Source: Chitinophagaceae bacterium | GTDB lineage: Bacteria; Bacteroidota; Bacteroidia; Chitinophagales; Chitinophagaceae | NCBI GenBank assembly: GCA_019454915.1 | Contig: JACFNM010000040.1 | Location: forward strand, 1-18,236 | Direction of reading: 5' to 3' | Length of the DNA stretch: 18,236 nt | In this document: in pieces, positions 13,946 to 18,236 of the stretch | Layout: each line of letters begins with the position of its first letter | Position numbering within the stretch: the stretch's first letter is position 1 | Notes under the pieces: model-generated | The model's database searches: none | Seen by the model: the letters and a program-made list of their open reading frames with translations, nothing else | What the model was told of the DNA's origin: nothing | Program-made: the position numbers and the translations under genes

Positions 13946-15733
13946 TTACGACTTATCAATGATGCCCATCTGCTTCATTAAGAAAGAAGCATTTTTGTTG
14001 CGGGCAACGCCGGGCCGCAATTTGTAATCGAAGCGCAGGGTATCGTTTTCAATAATACTTTCAAAGCAATAGTTGATCACCTGGCTGCTGTGACCTGCTT
14101 CGAGGGCGGATAGCGTCAAATCATGCGTGGCAAAGAATGTTAAACAATGATGTTGGGCTAATTGCAAAATAAATTGTTCAGAACCGTAGGTTTTGTCTTC
14201 AGAATTGGTTCCCCTCAATATCTCATCTATCAATACCAGGGATGGTTTTTTCTCTTTTAAACGGTGTATGATCTTTTGCAGCCGTTTGAGCTCCGCCATA
14301 AAATAAGACGTGTTTTCCTGCAGGGAATCGTTTACCCGGATGGAGGTCAGGATTTCCACCGGTGAGAAGCTAAGCCTGGCCGCGCATACTGGAGCCCCTG
14401 CCTGCCCGAGGATAAGATTAACCCCCAATGTTCGGAGAAAAGTGGTTTTACCGGACATGTTGGAACCGGTTATTAATACAATCTTATTGTCTTCCCGGGA
14501 TACAAAATCATTGGGAACCCTGACGGATGCCGGTATGAGGGGATGCGCTAACTGAATGGCTTCTATGTGTATGGTTTCACCCGTTTGAACTACGGGATAG
14601 GTATAGTCGGGATAATTGAAGGCGAAGCCGGCCAGGGAATTCAGACATTCTATCCGACCCACTGTTTCCAGCCATTCTGCAAAACGACTGTTGTTTCTTT
14701 CTTTCCACTTTTCCAGCGCCAAAATACACTGGATATCATATATAGCGAGGCTGTTCAGCAGAATGTTAACCACCAGGTTCAACCGCTGATCGAAGGCGGA
14801 TGATAATTTAGCCAGCAGGCGGATTTCCCGGTGGGCGCTTTGAGCGGATTGGCTTAGTTGATGCAGTAATGCCGAATCCTGTGTATTAACGGACGCAAAG
14901 ATTTTTAATATACCGGCGTATTGATTCAGTACCCCCTGCTTCTTACCTATGGACAAATGCTCTTTGAGCACATACCTGGCATACTTGCCGTTGATGCCCC
15001 ACGCTATGATAAAACCAATGGCGATATATAAAATGTTGCCAGTGGCGATATAATAAATGAAACTTCCGGTGTTAAAAACCGGCAGTATCCATCGCAGCAC
15101 GAGCAGCCACTTCTTCTTACGAAGCTGCTGACTGCTTTTCAGCCAGTCCTCAAGGCTGTGAAGGTTATCATTTCCTTCTTCATGCAATAGTCCGTGAGCC
15201 GTAATCTGTTGTCTTGTTTCGGGCTGTTGAGACAGCACCCGCACAGCGGTCTGCTGATCGAGAATCCTTTGTGGATTTAACAGGGGATGCTGCAGGAGAT
15301 TAGCCAGATAAGACTTGCCATGGGTGGTGGTACACCGGTTCAGGAGATGAAAAAGTGAGCGAACGCCAAAAATATCCAAATCTTCCGCATAACCGGTTCC
15401 ATCTGAGAAATGCTCCCCCGGGTCCATTTGGTTAGGTTTTCCCTGGAGGATGTCCTTTTCATTTGCGTTGATAAAAAACAGTTTCTCATAAAACGTCTTT
15501 TTTTCTTTTAGCCGTTGTGCGAATACTACCATTGTAAGAAAAAAAGCAAGACCTAAGAAGGACAACGCCAACAGCGGAAGCGATGGGTGAGAAATGAGAG
15601 AGTAAACAGCCAGACCGAATACGGAAAAGGAAAGGAGCCGCAGTAATGAAAACGCCAGAAGTCGTTTCCGGAAAACGTTTAAGGTATCCGAACAGACTTT
15701 CAGGTTGTTTTCATAAAATGTAAGTGCAGTCAT
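13946..15733 (-). CDS. membrane-anchored MutS-related ATPase
   Basis: This 595-residue protein has a MutS-type C-terminal ATPase: Walker A GSNMSGKT (423-430), Walker B LVLIDEILRGTN (Asp503/Glu504) and the switch segment FFATHDLTLSAL at about 535. Before it lies a MutS domain III-like core beginning SLFHLLNRCTTTHGKSYLANLL. The N-terminus lacks the mismatch-recognition domain with its Phe-x-Glu motif. Instead, residues about 25-70 form two adjacent membrane spans (LLAFSLLRLLSFSVFGLAVY and LPLLALSFLGLAFFLTMVV). A second hydrophobic pair lies at about 208-250 within the core. It is therefore not a canonical mismatch-repair MutS but a MutS-family paralogue tethered to the membrane, a form annotated in Bacteroidota without a firm function. 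The ATG is 15 bp downstream of the stop of a 52-residue membrane protein, indicating an operon. DNA binding is possible but not shown. Confidence 0.9.
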   Translation of the reverse strand: MTALTFYENNLKVCSDTLNVFRKRLLAFSLLRLLSFSVFGLAVYSLISHPSLPLLALSFLGLAFFLTMVVFAQRLKEKKTFYEKLFFINANEKDILQGKPNQMDPGEHFSDGTGYAEDLDIFGVRSLFHLLNRCTTTHGKSYLANLLQHPLLNPQRILDQQTAVRVLSQQPETRQQITAHGLLHEEGNDNLHSLEDWLKSSQQLRKKKWLLVLRWILPVFNTGSFIYYIATGNILYIAIGFIIAWGINGKYARYVLKEHLSIGKKQGVLNQYAGILKIFASVNTQDSALLHQLSQSAQSAHREIRLLAKLSSAFDQRLNLVVNILLNSLAIYDIQCILALEKWKERNNSRFAEWLETVGRIECLNSLAGFAFNYPDYTYPVVQTGETIHIEAIQLAHPLIPASVRVPNDFVSREDNKIVLITGSNMSGKTTFLRTLGVNLILGQAGAPVCAARLSFSPVEILTSIRVNDSLQENTSYFMAELKRLQKIIHRLKEKKPSLVLIDEILRGTNSEDKTYGSEQFILQLAQHHCLTFFATHDLTLSALEAGHSSQVINYCFESIIENDTLRFDYKLRPGVARNKNASFLMKQMGIIDKS

Positions 15734-15748
15734 TGGAGCGACCGCCTG

Positions 15749-15907
15749 TTAAATGATATCAAGCGCTTTGACGAAAAAGAAGAAAATAAACGGAAGAGTC
15801 ACTGTTATAAAATTCCCCGCAAAAGTATATACCAGGAAAAATACAACGAGAGATAATAAGAAAAGCAGCCAGTAAAGACCGCGGGATTTTTTATTGGCAG
15901 TATCCAT
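15749..15907 (-). CDS. 52-residue two-span membrane microprotein upstream of mutS-like gene
   Basis: From the ATG at 15905-15907 the frame reads MDTANKKSRG, then a hydrophobic stretch LYWLLFLLSLVVFFLVYTFA, a short GN turn and a second one, FITVTLPFIFFFFVKALDII, ending at TAA 15749-15751. The order is a basic N-terminus and two membrane spans. A -7 promoter element lies about 20 bases upstream of the start (15928-15935). The stop is 15 bp before the MutS-like start. Both facts support a real first gene of a two-gene operon. I recognise no family. The membrane spans of the MutS-like protein suggest that the two could associate, which is inference. Confidence 0.75.
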   Translation of the reverse strand: MDTANKKSRGLYWLLFLLSLVVFFLVYTFAGNFITVTLPFIFFFFVKALDII

Positions 15908-15927
15908 GTCTGATGATTAATTTGCGG

Positions 15928-15935
15928 CAAATATA
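15928..15935 (-). promoter_or_regulatory. -7 element of the microprotein/mutS-like operon promoter
   Basis: On the minus strand, TATATTTG matches TAnnTTTG exactly and is followed by C as usual. It ends about 20 bases before the ATG at 15907. No clean TTTG is found 17-20 bases upstream, so only the -7 half is well supported. Confidence 0.5.
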
Positions 15936-15997
15936 GCGAGGTTTTGTGTTTCATGACTAAGTAACTGGAAAAATTATCCTTCCGGTACCTTTTGTCC

Positions 15998-16027
15998 TTT
16001 ACCTTTATTCTCTCCGTATTAAGTTTG
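15998..16027 (+). promoter_or_regulatory. promoter of the 4-alpha-glucanotransferase gene
   Basis: TAAGTTTG at 16020-16027 is an exact TAnnTTTG. TTTA at 15998-16001, 18 bases upstream, serves as a one-mismatch -33 element. Transcription would start near 16033, about 20 nt before the ATG at 16054. It is divergent from the mutS-like operon promoter, and the two -7 elements are about 85 bp apart. Confidence 0.55.
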
Positions 16028-16053
16028 CAGGATAATGAATTAACTTTCCGGCT

Positions 16054-18236
16054 ATGCTCAAAGTCTATTTTTATATACGATACAGCACGTTGTATGGCGA
16101 GTCTTTATGGCTTACGGGAAATATTTCACAGTTGGGAGACGGCGACCCAGAGAAGGCTGTTGCGATGGAATATCTGAATAAAGAATTCTGGACTTATGCG
16201 TTGGAATCGAATACAGACGACACTTCATTACCGGAGAATATTCATTATGCCTATTTCTTCAGGGATTTGTCGGGAAGAATCGTGGAAGAGTGGAACGATC
16301 ACAAAGTGATAGCGCTGAAGAAGATGGATACGCAGGAAGTGTATCTAATTGATACCTGGAATTTTGCGGGGCAGTACGAAAATGTGTTTTATACCAGTCC
16401 ATTTCAGCGGGTTTTACTGCCTTCCGCTCCTCCTTCCGCCAGGCAGGTTTCCTATCAGCACCAAACGCATATCTTCAAAGTGAAAGCGCCCTTATTGCAA
16501 AAAGGAGAAGCCGTGTGTTTATTGGGCAGCGCGGGTGAGATGGGAAGCTGGGATATCTCCAACCCGGTATGGATGAACAAAGAAGAGAACTGGTGGGTGG
16601 CAGCTATGGACATTTCCCATGTGGACCTGCCCGTGGCCTATAAATACGCGGTGTATGATGCGGAAACAAAATCTTTCATCAGGTACGAAGACGGCAGTAA
16701 CCGCCTGTTGCACGCATATCAGGATAAGAAGAGGCTTACGATTTCTCATGATGGTTTCGTGCGTTTGGATAATACCTGGCGGGGGGCGGGTGTCAATATC
16801 CCGGTATTCAGTTTGAGAAGCGCAAAGGGTATGGGCGTCGGCGAGTTTACCGATCTCCGCCTGCTGATAGACTGGGCGAAGAAAACGGGTCTGCGCATGA
16901 TTCAATTGTTACCGGTTAACGACACCACCGCCAGCCAAACATGGGAAGACTCCTATCCGTACAATGCTATCTCCGCCTTTGCGCTGCATCCATTATATCT
17001 AAACATAGAGGAGATTGCCGGACATGAAGGGAAACCGTTATTGAAATCGCTGTCCGATAAAAAGAAAAAACTGAATGAGCTGACAACATTAGACTATGAG
17101 GAGGTAATGCGCCTGAAGTGGGGAGTTATTAAACAGATGTACCAGGTACATAAAAGAAAATTCTTTAAGCGGAACGCCGTCATCAGGTTCATGAAGGACA
17201 ACGGGCATTGGTTGACGCCCTATGCCGCCTATTGTTATTTGCGCGATAAGCACGGGAGCGCGGATTTTCGAAAATGGGGAGAATATGCGGTTTACGACCC
17301 CGAAAAGATTCAGGCATTATCAGACAAAACCCATCCCCATTTCGATGAGATAGGTATCTGCTATTTCGTTCAGTTTCATCTTCATGCCCAGTTAAAAAAT
17401 GCAAGGGATTATGCGCATAAGCATGGAATTATTTTGAAAGGCGATATTCCCATTGGCGTCAATCCTCATGGCTGTGACGTGTGGATGGAACCGGAGTTTT
17501 TTCATACAGATATGCAGGCGGGAGCGCCCCCGGATGATTTTGCCGTGAAGGGGCAAAACTGGGGATTCCCCACCTACAACTGGGAGCGTATGCGTGAGGA
17601 TGGATATGCATGGTGGAAAAGGCGATTTCATCACTTAGGTCATTATTTCGACGCCTTCCGCATTGACCATATCCTTGGCTTTTTCAGAATATGGTCTGTT
17701 CCGCAGGAATCGGTAGAAGGCGTTATGGGACATTTTGTTCCTGCTATTCCGCTTACGAAAAGGGAATTGAAAGATGAGGGTATTCATGTGGATATTCAAC
17801 GGCTATGTAAACCCTATATTACCGAAGCGGTGCTACATGAATTGCCCGATGAAGAAAGAGATTCGGTGACGGGCTTTCTTGACAGGACTCCCGAAGGGGA
17901 TTATTCACTGAAACCCGGGTTTACCACGCAACAAAAGGTCAGGGATTATTTTTCGGATACGGAAAAGAACAAAGAGGAAGGACTCATTCAAACTACGTTA
18001 TACAACCTGATATCGAATGTTATTCTTTTGGAAGATCCGCATCACGCCGGGCAATTCCATTTCAGGATTGATATGGAGAAGACTTCTTCCTATCGTTTTC
18101 TGGATGATAATACCCGGCAAAACCTGAGCCGGCTCTACAATCAATATTTCTTCCGGAATCAGGATGTACTGTGGGAAACGGAGGCTATGCTGAAATTACC
18201 GGCGCTGAAGAAGTCAACAGACATGCTGGTTTGCGG
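16054..18236 (+). CDS. malQ: 4-alpha-glucanotransferase (amylomaltase), DPE2-type with tandem CBM20-like domains, 3' truncated by window
   Basis: The visible 727 codons run off the right edge. The enzyme transfers alpha-1,4-glucan units between maltodextrins, releasing glucose from maltose, in the cytoplasm. Residues 1 to about 115 and about 128-235 are two starch-binding (CBM20-like) domains; the second has LLGSAGEMGSWDISNP and WWVAAMDI. The GH77 barrel starts at about 245 (NIPVFSLRSAKGMGVGEFTD). Also visible are GDIPIGVNPHGCDVW, GAPPDDFAVKGQNWGFPTYNW and FDAFRIDHILGFFRIW. In the last, Asp538 is the expected nucleophile. After GHFVPAIPL comes a roughly 130-residue insertion (KPYITE, DPHHAGQFHFRIDMEKTSSY, LYNQYFFRNQDVLW), as in plant DPE2. 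The window ends at STDMLVC, just before the GEDLG-type motif expected to carry the acid/base Glu. The first in-frame ATG after a TGA at 16036-16038 is 16054, and a promoter lies upstream. There is no signal peptide. Confidence 0.93.
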   Translation, partial: MLKVYFYIRYSTLYGESLWLTGNISQLGDGDPEKAVAMEYLNKEFWTYALESNTDDTSLPENIHYAYFFRDLSGRIVEEWNDHKVIALKKMDTQEVYLIDTWNFAGQYENVFYTSPFQRVLLPSAPPSARQVSYQHQTHIFKVKAPLLQKGEAVCLLGSAGEMGSWDISNPVWMNKEENWWVAAMDISHVDLPVAYKYAVYDAETKSFIRYEDGSNRLLHAYQDKKRLTISHDGFVRLDNTWRGAGVNIPVFSLRSAKGMGVGEFTDLRLLIDWAKKTGLRMIQLLPVNDTTASQTWEDSYPYNAISAFALHPLYLNIEEIAGHEGKPLLKSLSDKKKKLNELTTLDYEEVMRLKWGVIKQMYQVHKRKFFKRNAVIRFMKDNGHWLTPYAAYCYLRDKHGSADFRKWGEYAVYDPEKIQALSDKTHPHFDEIGICYFVQFHLHAQLKNARDYAHKHGIILKGDIPIGVNPHGCDVWMEPEFFHTDMQAGAPPDDFAVKGQNWGFPTYNWERMREDGYAWWKRRFHHLGHYFDAFRIDHILGFFRIWSVPQESVEGVMGHFVPAIPLTKRELKDEGIHVDIQRLCKPYITEAVLHELPDEERDSVTGFLDRTPEGDYSLKPGFTTQQKVRDYFSDTEKNKEEGLIQTTLYNLISNVILLEDPHHAGQFHFRIDMEKTSSYRFLDDNTRQNLSRLYNQYFFRNQDVLWETEAMLKLPALKKSTDMLVC

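Noticed and set aside
13946..15733. Canonical mismatch-repair MutS
   Set aside because: At 595 residues it is well short of typical MutS and lacks the N-terminal mismatch-binding domain with its Phe-x-Glu motif. Membrane segments are present instead.
1..18236. CRISPR arrays, tRNA/rRNA genes, insertion sequences, prophage or defence cassettes
   Set aside because: No regularly spaced repeats, tRNA-like cloverleaf, transposase motifs or terminal inverted repeats were seen.

Overview
The window reads as chromosomal DNA of a Bacteroidota bacterium, most likely close to Chitinophagaceae. The evidence is a SusC/SusD pair, a TonB receptor with an N-terminal carboxypeptidase-regulatory-like domain, a DUF2723 membrane protein, A-rich regions before starts instead of Shine-Dalgarno sites, and several promoters of the Bacteroidota type (TTTG-N19-TAnnTTTG). 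No tRNA, rRNA, insertion sequence or CRISPR array was seen. The family-level placement is inference.

Left part (1-2896, minus strand). The first 60 bases hold the start of a small ORF cut by the window edge. Its 20 visible residues look like the leader of a Bacteroidota double-glycine-type peptide precursor. Its 262-bp upstream region holds a perfect 7-bp-arm palindrome, a 12-codon ORF and a piece that resembles a dispersed repeat. Next comes a TonB-dependent receptor, possibly for a metal ion or metal complex.

Centre (3110-8385, plus strand). A consensus promoter drives a DUF2723 (GT-C-like, TMEM260-related) polytopic protein, a candidate protein O-glycosyltransferase. An ABC-F ATPase follows after 17 bp. 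A strong bidirectional hairpin terminator separates this pair from the convergent susD.

SusCD locus (8532-13273, minus strand). A SusC-like TonB-linked transporter is followed by its SusD-like surface lipoprotein. No adjacent sigma/anti-sigma pair and no degradative enzyme are present. A 433-bp intergenic region lies upstream.

Right part (13707-18236). A 34-residue single-span membrane microprotein (plus) converges with a two-gene minus-strand operon across a hairpin. The operon encodes a 52-residue two-span membrane microprotein and a membrane-anchored MutS-like ATPase that lacks the mismatch-recognition region. Divergent from it is a 3'-truncated 4-alpha-glucanotransferase with tandem N-terminal CBM20-like domains and the insertion typical of plant DPE2. 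It probably acts in maltose/maltodextrin or glycogen metabolism.

Most of the window is ordinary. The items most worth following up are the peptide precursor at the left edge, the MutS-like ATPase with its microprotein partner, and the DPE2-type enzyme.
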